Origin: Clostridium sp. UBA5530 | GTDB taxonomy: Bacteria; Bacillota; Clostridia; Clostridiales; Clostridiaceae | Length of the DNA stretch: 29,241 nucleotides | Reading direction: 5' to 3' | Assembly (NCBI GenBank): GCA_002423705.1 | Contig: DINW01000079.1 | Coordinates: 25,332-54,572 of the forward strand | In this document: positions 15,395 through 22,233 of the stretch, in pieces | Numbering within the stretch: the first letter of the stretch is position 1 | Layout of the letters: every line of letters begins with the position of its first letter | The notes under the pieces: generated by a model | Databases searched by the model: none | Told to the model about the DNA's origin: nothing | What the model saw: the letters and a program-made list of their open reading frames with translations, nothing else | Program-made: the position numbers and the translations under genes

Positions 15395-15539
15395 TATATT
15401 TAGTATGTTTTTTCTTTCATTAAAGTTTCTTTTTATCTTATGTCCACCTTGCTGTAACCCTAGATAAGTTCAATGGAAAGTCTTGCATATTACTTGCCCA
15501 TATAAGTGTATAAGGAGGAATCTCTTCCTCCTTATTTTT
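15395..15539 (+). ncRNA. Candidate small RNA antiparallel to the spo0E-amidase spacer
   Basis: A 10-bp perfect hairpin with T tail at 15511-15539 acts in the plus direction, yet no plus-strand gene lies upstream. A weak promoter, CTGACT (15361-15366) - 16 bases - TATATT (15383-15388), could start an RNA of about 145 nt near 15395. The interior (15452-15475) holds the motif GCTGTAACCCTAGATAAG followed by TTCAAT, shared in near-identical form with the minus strand at 23328-23351. The function and family are not recognised. The start and even the existence of this RNA are inferred. Confidence 0.35.
15511..15539 (+). terminator. Rho-independent terminator pointing in the plus direction
   Basis: TAAGGAGGAA (15511-15520) pairs perfectly with TTCCTCCTTA (15525-15534) around a 4-base loop and is followed by TTTTTG. 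There is no T tract on the minus strand, so it does not fit as the spo0E terminator. Confidence 0.8.
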
Positions 15540-15542
15540 GTC

Positions 15543-15713
15543 TTACTCTTCTAGTTGTTTAATTAGATTGGTGTACTCGTTAAGGGCCTTGTCCAACTCT
15601 TGACTAGCCACTACTACACCTGGATCCAGCAAATCATCTTTTTCTTTGATTAATTCCTGCAATTCCTGTCTTAATTCCATAATCTTTTCATTCATTTTCT
15701 GAGTTTTATCCAT
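15543..15713 (-). CDS. Spo0E-like aspartyl-phosphate phosphatase (56 aa)
   Basis: This short gene encodes a small mostly helical protein starting MDKTQKMNEK and ending NLIKQLEE. It contains SQELDKALNEY at residues 38-48, the S-Q-E-L-D signature of the Spo0E family. Members remove phosphate from the sporulation master regulator Spo0A (or related response regulators) and delay sporulation. AAGGAGGG lies 5 bases before the ATG, a very strong ribosome binding site. The size is typical of clostridial Spo0E-like proteins. It lies between the RNase P RNA gene and the amidase gene, on the same strand. Assignment rests on the motif, size and ribosome binding site. Confidence 0.85.
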   Translation of the reverse strand: MDKTQKMNEKIMELRQELQELIKEKDDLLDPGVVVASQELDKALNEYTNLIKQLEE

Positions 15714-16102
15714 AATATCCCTCCTTTCTTAATAATTATAATATTAGAAGGGTATTATTTACTTTTAAGTATAAAGAACTAAAAAAGAAATATATTTGAA
15801 AATAATCTTTAAACCAATTAATAGTTTAATTTAAACATAGGAAAAAAATAAAAGAGTATATGTAGTTTGTACAAACATCTCTACAGTACCCCTTTAACTT
15901 TATTTCATTTATTTTTTACCAGCAATATTAATATCCTTTAACATAATGTATGGCATCTTATGGGTCCCAATGTTCCCAAATAGTGAACAATTATAATTTT
16001 TATTTGTTAAATAGGTCAATAGACTTATTCAATTCATCTTCCCTTTTAAATACACCAACAATTACACCTCTGGATAACCTCAACTAATGTCAAAAGAATG
16101 TC
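15714..16102. other. Non-coding region between spo0E-like gene and rnpB
   Basis: This 389-base AT-rich stretch has no credible gene. It contains the strong minus-strand promoter at 15990-16019. Downstream of it are short inverted repeats: TGTTC/GAACA (15971-15989), TGGGTCCCA, the 12-base palindrome GTTTGTACAAAC (about 15868-15879), and TTAAAC/GTTTAA. T-rich sequence follows the palindrome and might act as a weak terminator. Two TGTCAAAA copies 11 bases apart (16088-16106) lie at its right edge. Confidence 0.6.
15990..16019 (-). promoter_or_regulatory. Strong sigma-A promoter without an immediate gene
   Basis: On the minus strand TTGACC (16019-16014) and a perfect TATAAT (15995-15990) are 18 bases apart. 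The predicted start is near 15983, about 270 bases upstream of the spo0E-like start codon. It drives either a long spo0E leader or a separate short RNA. Confidence 0.65.
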
Positions 16103-16138
16103 AAAAATAAAAACACCAAGTATAAAACCTAGTGTTTT
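16103..16138 (-). terminator. Terminator of the RNase P RNA gene
   Basis: On the minus strand AAAACACTAGG (16138-16128) pairs with CTTGGTGTTTT (16120-16110), 11 bp with two G-U pairs, followed by TATTTTTG. Confidence 0.85.
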
Positions 16139-16144
16139 CAATGG

Positions 16145-16514
16145 TTCGAGTAAATCTGTAAGCCGAGTTCTGTATTAGACAATCATCTATCTAGGCCCAT
16201 TGTTACCAATGGGCTCAAGCGACGCACCCGATGGCAGGACGGGCAGCCCCTATTTGCCATCCTATTTGGTCTTGCTCCAGGTGGGGTTTACATAGCCGCA
16301 AAGTCGCCAATGCGCTGGTGAGCCCTTACCTCACCTTTCCATCCTTGCCAAGCAGTAAACTGCACTCATCCTAAAATAGGATTTTGGCGGTATATCTCTG
16401 TTGCACTTTCCTTCAAGTCACCCTGACTGGGAGTTATCCAGCACCCTGCCCTATGGAGCTCGGACTTTCCTCTCCTAAGTTTTCACTTAGCAGCGATTGT
16501 CTGACTTACTCGCA
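16145..16514 (-). ncRNA. rnpB: RNase P RNA, type A
   Basis: This is the catalytic RNA that trims the 5' ends of precursor tRNAs together with the RnpA protein. The minus strand shows the conserved core GAGGAAAGTCCGAGCTCC near the 5' end and ACAGAACTCGGCTTAC near the 3' end, the two halves of helix P4. It also has AACCCCACCTGGAGCAAG, CCAAATAGG and GGCCTAGATAGATGATTGTC, which closely resemble E. coli RNase P RNA and mark the ancestral type A rather than the Bacillus type B. Helix P1 is visible as CGAGTAA (16512-16506) with TTACTCG (16153-16147). A promoter and a terminator flank it tightly, giving about 370 nt. Confidence 0.96.
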
Positions 16515-16520
16515 AAAGTT

Positions 16521-16549
16521 ATTATATCATACCATATTAACTTTTACAA
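16521..16549 (-). promoter_or_regulatory. rnpB promoter
   Basis: TTGTAA (16549-16544) and TATAAT (16526-16521) are 17 bases apart on the minus strand, and the -10 is preceded by TGA (extended -10). The predicted start at about 16514 coincides with the RNA 5' end inferred from helix P1. Confidence 0.85.
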
Positions 16550-16597
16550 ACCTTTTTCACTATCTATTAGTGCATATCATAGGTAAGGTTCAAATAT

Positions 16598-17401
16598 CTA
16601 GTATACGGAATAAGGCTCTTTAGCCCTTTGGGATATAAAAATATTTATATCTGGATCAAGTTCTTTAAGCTTGTTTTCAAATTCTTTAAAAACTTCTTTA
16701 AATAAAGGCCATTCACAACTAAAATGACTTATGTCTATAATGCCTATTCCCATTTCTTTATAGTCATTTACATAATGATAAGAGGTATCCCCTGTTATTA
16801 TAAGCTGTGCTCCTTTAGTAGCAGCCATATTAAAATAATCTTGTCCACTGCCATTTATTATAGCAATTTTTTTTGCCTTTTGCTGCATATCCCCTACCAC
16901 TCTTAAAAAAGGAACTTGGAGCTTCATCTTTAAAAGTCTACACATATCCTTTACAGTGATTTCTTTATCTAAATTTATTATTCTTCCTATTCCGCATCCA
17001 TCATAGCCCATCTTCTCTTCTAATATTTCGCTATTACTATAGCCCAACATATTAACTATAATATCGTTGAGTCCACCATTTACGGAGTCTAAATTTGTAT
17101 GAGAACTATATACATTTATATTATTTCTTATAAGTTCTATTATCTTTTTACCCTGAAGAGTATCTGTAGTTATAGAATTAGGTCTTTTAAATAAAAGTGG
17201 GTGATGGGAATAGACTAGGTTAGCTCCCTTGTCTTTAGCTTCCTCTATAACATCTAAGGTCACATCTAAAGTTACTAAGATTCCTTTTATCACTTCCTCT
17301 TTATCCCCTATGGATAGTCCTACATTATCATATTTTTCCTCAAGGCCTAATGGAGCCAATTTCTCCGCATATTCCATGAAATCTTTTATTTTTATAGCCA
17401 T
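16598..17401 (-). CDS. Nif3/YqfO-like dinuclear metal protein
   Basis: This 267-aa protein belongs to the NIF3/YbgI/YqfO family, often labelled GTP cyclohydrolase I type 2 homologue. Members form hexameric rings with a two-metal site; the cellular function is unsettled. Probable metal ligands are His66/His67 (YSHHPLLFK), His101 and Asp105 (SSHTNLDSVNGG) and His226 with Glu230 (ISHFSCEWP). It overlaps the end of trmK by 10 bases and uses AAGGAG inside trmK as ribosome binding site, so the two are translationally coupled. The trmK-yqfO pairing after sigA is conserved in Firmicutes. The length is close to the short single-domain members. Confidence 0.92.
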   Translation of the reverse strand: MAIKIKDFMEYAEKLAPLGLEEKYDNVGLSIGDKEEVIKGILVTLDVTLDVIEEAKDKGANLVYSHHPLLFKRPNSITTDTLQGKKIIELIRNNINVYSSHTNLDSVNGGLNDIIVNMLGYSNSEILEEKMGYDGCGIGRIINLDKEITVKDMCRLLKMKLQVPFLRVVGDMQQKAKKIAIINGSGQDYFNMAATKGAQLIITGDTSYHYVNDYKEMGIGIIDISHFSCEWPLFKEVFKEFENKLKELDPDINIFISQRAKEPYSVY

Positions 17402-18084
17402 GTTTTCAGCTCCTTTAATTCCTTAATCTTATTTTCAACTGTTTTTTTTCTTTCCACAGCATTATCAGTAGTATCTTTAATTTTATTTAACACTTTCTCA
17501 TTTTCCTCTATTTTTTTATCTATATATTCATTCATAAGGGGGTTTTTCGTCTTCATTAAATATGGACTAATCTCATAATATATATAAGGTAATTCAACTT
17601 TATTAGCCTTTTCAAACTTAACTTTTATAATTTCATAATATATACCTTCATCAAAGCATATATCCTCTTCCAATATGGTTATACCCTCATTACATAGAAA
17701 TTTTCTTAAAACCTCTGGATTTTGACTAGGTTGTAGTATAGCGAAGTCCAAGACCTTGAATGTTTCATAGCTTTCCATGATGATATCCCTTATAAGATTT
17801 CCTCCCATTCCAGCTATAACTGCACCTTGAGCCTCCTTAGGCTTAATTGTAGTCAATCCACTACCCAACCTACATTGTATTTTACCGCAGAGTCCATAAC
17901 CATCAATATTGTTTTGAGCTCTTTCTATTGGACCCTTGTTTATATCAGAAGCAATGGCATTATCACATATATTATTTTCTATCAAGTATATAGGTACATA
18001 GCCATGATCCGTTCCAACATCTACTATGGTATTACATTTATCAACTAAATTACTTATACTCTTTAATCTTACGCTTAAATCCAT
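17392..18084 (-). CDS. trmK: tRNA (adenine22-N1)-methyltransferase TrmK
   Basis: TrmK methylates N1 of adenine 22 in the D-loop of certain tRNAs using S-adenosylmethionine. The 230-aa protein has an N-terminal Rossmann fold with IVDVGTDHGYVPIYL (SAM binding), the second motif VIAGMGGNLI, and ILQPSQNPEVLRKFL, all diagnostic. The C-terminal tail (KKIEENEKVLNKIKD) is a helical coiled-coil-like segment, as in Bacillus TrmK. I start it at 18084 because GGAG lies 5 bases upstream. The ATG at 18102 overlaps the end of the preceding membrane-protein gene and puts that ribosome binding site inside the coding region. It is coupled to the nif3 gene by a 10-base overlap. Confidence 0.93.
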   Translation of the reverse strand: MDLSVRLKSISNLVDKCNTIVDVGTDHGYVPIYLIENNICDNAIASDINKGPIERAQNNIDGYGLCGKIQCRLGSGLTTIKPKEAQGAVIAGMGGNLIRDIIMESYETFKVLDFAILQPSQNPEVLRKFLCNEGITILEEDICFDEGIYYEIIKVKFEKANKVELPYIYYEISPYLMKTKNPLMNEYIDKKIEENEKVLNKIKDTTDNAVERKKTVENKIKELKELKTWL

Positions 18085-18094
18085 TTTTTCTCCT

Positions 18095-18982
18095 TTATGC
18101 AAATACTGCTATTATTCTTAATTGTAAAAACAAAAATGTTAATGCTAATATTAGTGATATATATATATACTTGTATGCAGATTTTTTATCATATTTTGCA
18201 CAAAAATGGGCTGCATAATACATGCATACTAGAATCACCATATTAAACACTCCATAAGCCATTTGTCTAAATGCAAACTCCTTGCCCTTAACAAAGGCTA
18301 TAGCCTCAAAATTTCCATTAAAATTAATTGGCATCATAGCTGGAAGCTTATCTAATAAATATAGAACTAAGGGATTTAACGTTATAAATATAACTATTAT
18401 AGCTATAAACATTAAAGGTATAGTAAATCTTTTATCTTTATGAAGATGAACATTTCTATCCTCAATAACATCAAAATCCTTATTTTCAATATTTTTCTTT
18501 ATTAATACATTCTCAAATTCATGAATATCTTCAGGGCTTATTCCATAACTCATTGTTGCTGTCTTCAAATATAAGATATCCTTAGCACAAGGTACGTACA
18601 TATAAGTTATGCCTACTTTATCTATAAGACTTCTTCCAAAAGCAAATTTGTTTCCTCCTATACCAGAAAGCTTAACTCCACTTATATGATTTTTTTGCTT
18701 TCCATAGCCTATTATATCCTTAAAGCTCACTTTAACTCTTCTTATAGGCAATATAGTTGATATTTCTATATAATCATCTTTAATTCTATAGGTCAATGTT
18801 AAATCTAATATAAGATAGTACAAACAATATATTGTGAAGCTAACCATAAATATCTTTATAATACTCACAATAGTATAGGAATCAATAAACCTAGTTAAAA
18901 ATCCTAAAATTCCATTGCATGCTACTATACTACATATAAGATATATTGCTCCAATCCCTCGCTTTGGTTTATAAATTTTCAT
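18095..18982 (-). CDS. Membrane protein with PH-like and DUF1648-like segments
   Basis: This 295-aa protein has two N-terminal membrane segments (about residues 10-28 and 38-58). A soluble part follows (about 65-160) with a bacterial PH-like look (YIEISTILPIRRVKVSFKDI, then GGNKFAFGR). Three more membrane segments lie at about 193-215, 245-270 and 276-294. The stretch LPAMMPINFNGNFEAIAF resembles DUF1648, found in SdpI-type immunity and PH-domain proteins. The function is unknown; a membrane stress or immunity role would be a guess from the folds. The start is set at the ATG at 18982, preceded by GGGGTGAG; a longer TTG start at 19021 has no ribosome binding site. It lies between rpoD and trmK, ending 11 bases before the trmK start. 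Confidence 0.75.
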   Translation of the reverse strand: MKIYKPKRGIGAIYLICSIVACNGILGFLTRFIDSYTIVSIIKIFMVSFTIYCLYYLILDLTLTYRIKDDYIEISTILPIRRVKVSFKDIIGYGKQKNHISGVKLSGIGGNKFAFGRSLIDKVGITYMYVPCAKDILYLKTATMSYGISPEDIHEFENVLIKKNIENKDFDVIEDRNVHLHKDKRFTIPLMFIAIIVIFITLNPLVLYLLDKLPAMMPINFNGNFEAIAFVKGKEFAFRQMAYGVFNMVILVCMYYAAHFCAKYDKKSAYKYIYISLILALTFLFLQLRIIAVFA

Positions 18983-19087
18983 AACTCTCTCACCCCAATT
19001 GTTAAATATATATACCTTCAAAAAAACCTTAAAATTATAAATTAAAATCTAAATTTCATATAATATTATATTATACTATTTCTATTA

Positions 19088-19113
19088 AATAAAAAAGCAC
19101 CAAAATAGGTGCT
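19088..19113 (-). terminator. Terminator of the dnaG-rpoD operon
   Basis: On the minus strand AGCACC (19113-19108) pairs with GGTGCT (19101-19096), followed by TTTTTATTT. It overlaps the last bases of rpoD. Confidence 0.8.
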
Positions 19114-20176
19114 AATCTAAATAATCTTTTAATTTTTTACTTCTACTTGGATGTCTTAATTTTCTAAGAGCTTTGGCTTCTATTTGTCTTATTCTTTCTC
19201 TAGTTACATTAAACTCTTTACCAACTTCCTCTAGAGTCCTTGCTCTTCCATCGTCTAACCCAAATCTTAGCCTTAACACTTTTTCCTCTCTTGGAGTTAA
19301 TGTATCTAGCACATTGATTAGTTGTTCCTTTAGCATAGTAAAAGCTGCTGCTTCTGCTGGTGCTGGTGCTTCATCGTCAGGTATAAAGTCTCCAAGATGG
19401 CTATCCTCTTCTTCTCCTATAGGAGTTTCTAGAGATACTGGTTCTTGGGCTATTTTCATTATTTCCCTTACTTTATCCACAGGCATCTCCATTATCTTAG
19501 CAACTTCTTCTGGAAGAGGTTGCCTTCCAAGTTCTTGTAATAGCTGCCTTTCAATTCTTATTAATTTGTTTATAGTTTCTACCATATGAACAGGTATTCT
19601 TATTGTTCTTGCCTGATCCGCTATAGCTCTAGTTATGGCCTGCCTAATCCACCATGTAGCATATGTAGAGAATTTATATCCTTTTCTATAATCAAATTTT
19701 TCTACCGCTTTTATAAGTCCTAAATTTCCCTCTTGTATAAGGTCTAAAAATAGCATTCCTCTACCAACATACCTTTTTGCTATACTTACAACCAACCTTA
19801 AGTTGGCTTCTGCAAGTTTTTTCTTGGCCCATTGATCGCCTTCCTCAATCCTCTGTGCAAGACTAATTTCTTCTTCTGAGGATAAAAGTGGTACTTTACC
19901 AATTTCCTTTAAGTACATCCTTACAGGATCATCTATGGCAATTCCCTCGGGTATTGTTAAGTCCAATTCTTCTTCTGCATGACTTTCATCTTGAATTTCA
20001 CCTATGATTTCCACTCCCATAGATTCCAATACCTCATATATTTTTTCAATCTGCTCTGGACTTAACTCTATATCATCTAGTTCATCCATTATCTCTTTAT
20101 ATGTTAGAGAACCTGATTTTTTTCCTTTTTCAATTAGCTTCTTTACTAAAGTCATCTTAGCATTTTTATCCTTCAT
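19112..20176 (-). CDS. rpoD: Primary RNA polymerase sigma factor SigA/RpoD
   Basis: This is the housekeeping sigma factor that directs RNA polymerase to TTGACA/TATAAT promoters. The 354-aa protein has a short region 1.1 and region 1.2 (DDPVRMYLKEIG). Region 2 includes FSTYATWWIRQAITRAI (2.3/2.4, melting and -10 recognition), then region 3. Region 4.2 (VTRERIRQIEAKALRKL) contacts the -35. The size is typical of Firmicute SigA. I start it at 20176, where AAGGAGG lies 7 bases upstream; an ATG at 20197 would put this site inside the gene. It lies 39 bases downstream of dnaG, the conserved macromolecular-synthesis order, and has its own terminator. Confidence 0.97.
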   Translation of the reverse strand: MKDKNAKMTLVKKLIEKGKKSGSLTYKEIMDELDDIELSPEQIEKIYEVLESMGVEIIGEIQDESHAEEELDLTIPEGIAIDDPVRMYLKEIGKVPLLSSEEEISLAQRIEEGDQWAKKKLAEANLRLVVSIAKRYVGRGMLFLDLIQEGNLGLIKAVEKFDYRKGYKFSTYATWWIRQAITRAIADQARTIRIPVHMVETINKLIRIERQLLQELGRQPLPEEVAKIMEMPVDKVREIMKIAQEPVSLETPIGEEEDSHLGDFIPDDEAPAPAEAAAFTMLKEQLINVLDTLTPREEKVLRLRFGLDDGRARTLEEVGKEFNVTRERIRQIEAKALRKLRHPSRSKKLKDYLD

Positions 20177-20215
20177 GTTCTTGCCTCCTTCCGTCATAAG
20201 CTTCTAATCCCCTTC

Positions 20216-21973
20216 CTAAAACTTTTTCTGCAAATCTCTAAGCTTCTCTGCATATTCTAAAGCCTTGTTAAAATTCCCTTTAGATTCACAATCCTTAACT
20301 AATTTTATTAAAGTCTGCTTTTCTTGCCCAAGCTTAAAGTCCTTGATTTCGTTTATATAATCATCTATTAACTCTATCATCTGATTTTCTTCATAAATTA
20401 TCTCAGTTTCTATAGCATTAACCCAATATTTCACAAGCTCTATATTGTTGCATTTACTTTCTACATATTTTTTCTTTTCCTCTAGATTACTTATATCTTT
20501 TGTCTCTAGAATAAATTTGTATAATTGTATATGCTGTTTTGTTATAAAATTTTCATAGCTTATATGAGTTAATATATATTCAAAATAATCTGGTGCTTCT
20601 AATAGAAGTTTTAATATACTTCTTTCAGCTTTTATATAAGCTGGTTCTATATATGATTTTTGTCTAAATTCTTCACTTGTATTCACGTTTTGGTAATTAT
20701 TAGAAGCTTTTTGAATATTTTCGTTTAATAAGTCGTATAAAGCATTTTCTGTTATCTGTGTTTCCTCAGAAATTTTTTTAATATACACATCTTTTTCTAT
20801 ACTATCTAAATTTCCTAAAATCTCTGTAACCCTTCTAGCATATTGTATCACCATATTTCTATTACTAAAATCTATGTTATCCTTTGCCTTATTTAATCTA
20901 TAATCAATAAGGGGTAATGCTGAATCTGCTAGCTTTAAAAAAGCACTTTTCCCATTATTTCTTATAAATTCATCTGGGTCCTTTCCATTTGGAACTGTGA
21001 GAACTCTTACGTCGAATCCATTGGTTCTTAATATTTCTAGTCCTCTTAAGGTAGCCATTTGACCTGCTAAATCTGCATCATATGAAATTATAACTTTATC
21101 AGAATATCTTTTAAGAAGTCTAGCCTGGTTAGAGGTAAGCGCTGTACCTAATGAAGCTACCACGTTGGTTATACCGTATTGATGTAAAGCTATTACATCC
21201 ATATATCCTTCTACTATTATAAAGGTTCTGCCAGGATTGTTCTTTATAGCAAAATTTAAACCATATAAATTAGTGCCTTTTTTAAATACCGCTGTCTCAG
21301 GAGAGTTTAGGTACTTAGGTTTAGAGTCATCCAAAACTCTTCCACCAAAACCAATAACCCTGCCTTTATAATCAAAGACGGGAAACATTACACGATTTCT
21401 AAACCTATCATATACTCTTCCATTTTCATTTCTAATTACGAGTCCAGCTTCTCTTAAAATATCTTCTCCATACTTATTTTTAAAAGTATATAGCACTGAA
21501 TTCCAGCTATCTAATGAATATCCTAGACCAAAACTTCTCAGTGTTTTTTCACTTATCCCTCTTTTTAGAAAATAATTTTTACCCTTGGGATATTTATTTA
21601 AGTTATTAAAAAAGTAACGGGCTACTTCCTTATTTAAACTATATAATCTCTCCTTTTTATCGTGAGCTTTCCTAGATACACCCTGTTCTTCCATAACTAT
21701 ATTAGCTCTATCTGCTAAATATTTAAGAGCATCTACATATGACATGTTTCTATATTTCATTACAAAGGAAACTACATTTCCTGCTTCTCCGCAACCAAAG
21801 CATTTAAATATCTGCTTATCGCTAGATACACTAAAAGAAGGAGTTTTTTCACTATGAAATGGACATAACCCAGTGTAATTTCTGCCACTTCTTTTTAATT
21901 TTACAACTTCTGAAATCACATCCACTATGTCATTTTCCTCTTTTATTTTATCTATTATATGTTCTGGTATCAA
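20216..21973 (-). CDS. dnaG: DNA primase DnaG
   Basis: DnaG makes the RNA primers for chromosomal replication. The 585-aa protein has an N-terminal CHC2 zinc finger with ligands Cys37, His40, Cys58 and Cys61 (CPFH...CFGC). A Toprim catalytic core follows, with Glu255 (VEGYMDV) and the Asp299-x-Asp301 pair (SYDADLAG). The C-terminal region (from about residue 440) is a helicase-binding domain of low conservation. Translation starts at a TTG codon after AGGTGGGAAG. It is the first gene of the dnaG-rpoD unit, and a sigma-H-like promoter lies about 50 bases upstream. Confidence 0.97.
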   Translation of the reverse strand: MIPEHIIDKIKEENDIVDVISEVVKLKRSGRNYTGLCPFHSEKTPSFSVSSDKQIFKCFGCGEAGNVVSFVMKYRNMSYVDALKYLADRANIVMEEQGVSRKAHDKKERLYSLNKEVARYFFNNLNKYPKGKNYFLKRGISEKTLRSFGLGYSLDSWNSVLYTFKNKYGEDILREAGLVIRNENGRVYDRFRNRVMFPVFDYKGRVIGFGGRVLDDSKPKYLNSPETAVFKKGTNLYGLNFAIKNNPGRTFIIVEGYMDVIALHQYGITNVVASLGTALTSNQARLLKRYSDKVIISYDADLAGQMATLRGLEILRTNGFDVRVLTVPNGKDPDEFIRNNGKSAFLKLADSALPLIDYRLNKAKDNIDFSNRNMVIQYARRVTEILGNLDSIEKDVYIKKISEETQITENALYDLLNENIQKASNNYQNVNTSEEFRQKSYIEPAYIKAERSILKLLLEAPDYFEYILTHISYENFITKQHIQLYKFILETKDISNLEEKKKYVESKCNNIELVKYWVNAIETEIIYEENQMIELIDDYINEIKDFKLGQEKQTLIKLVKDCESKGNFNKALEYAEKLRDLQKKF

Positions 21974-22023
21974 TGATACTTCCCACCTAACTTTTAAATG
22001 AGTAAAAGGCCAACAAAGGAATT

Positions 22024-22052
22024 ATATTCGACATAAATAAATATATTCCTTC
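22024..22052 (-). promoter_or_regulatory. Sigma-H-type promoter (with 0A-like box) of dnaG-rpoD
   Basis: The minus strand has GAAGGAATA (22052-22044) and GTCGAATAT (22032-22024). These match every position of the Bacillus sigma-H consensus RNAGGAWWW / RNNGAATWW. The distance between AGGA and GAAT is 17 bases, the same as I recall for the classic spoVG promoter. The sequence TGTCGAA across the -10 also equals the core Spo0A box. The predicted start is about 45 bases upstream of the dnaG TTG. In Bacillus the sigA operon is known to have a sigma-H promoter used early in sporulation. An overlapping TATAAT (22026-22021) could also serve sigma-A. Confidence 0.65.
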
Positions 22053-22097
22053 TTATTTTTAACTTTTTGTATACAGTTTATAAATTTTTTTTATTTA

Positions 22098-22129
22098 AAT
22101 TTCATAGTATATATATTCTTTATGAAATT
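22098..22129. other. Hairpin in the dgt-dnaG spacer
   Basis: AATTTCATA (22098-22106) and TATGAAATT (22121-22129) form a 9-bp inverted repeat, with AATTTTTCC following in the plus direction and AT-rich sequence on both sides. It might end dgt transcription, but on the minus strand the tail after it is A-rich, so this is weak. Apart from this and the promoter I see nothing else in 21974-22233. Confidence 0.3.
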
Positions 22130-22233
22130 AATTTTTCCTTCTAACATAAAATTATTTTTATATATAGAAAAGTTTAAAATTCATTTCAAAAGTTATTTTA
22201 CCCATATACCCATATTAATTATTCCTTAAATTC

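Noticed and set aside
16384..16623. 79-aa open frame on the plus strand
   Set aside because: It is antisense to the RNase P RNA gene and its promoter, has no ribosome binding site and no family resemblance.
19173..19589. 138-aa open frame on the plus strand
   Set aside because: It is antisense to rpoD; its serine/leucine-rich composition is the reverse-complement shadow of the sigma factor gene.
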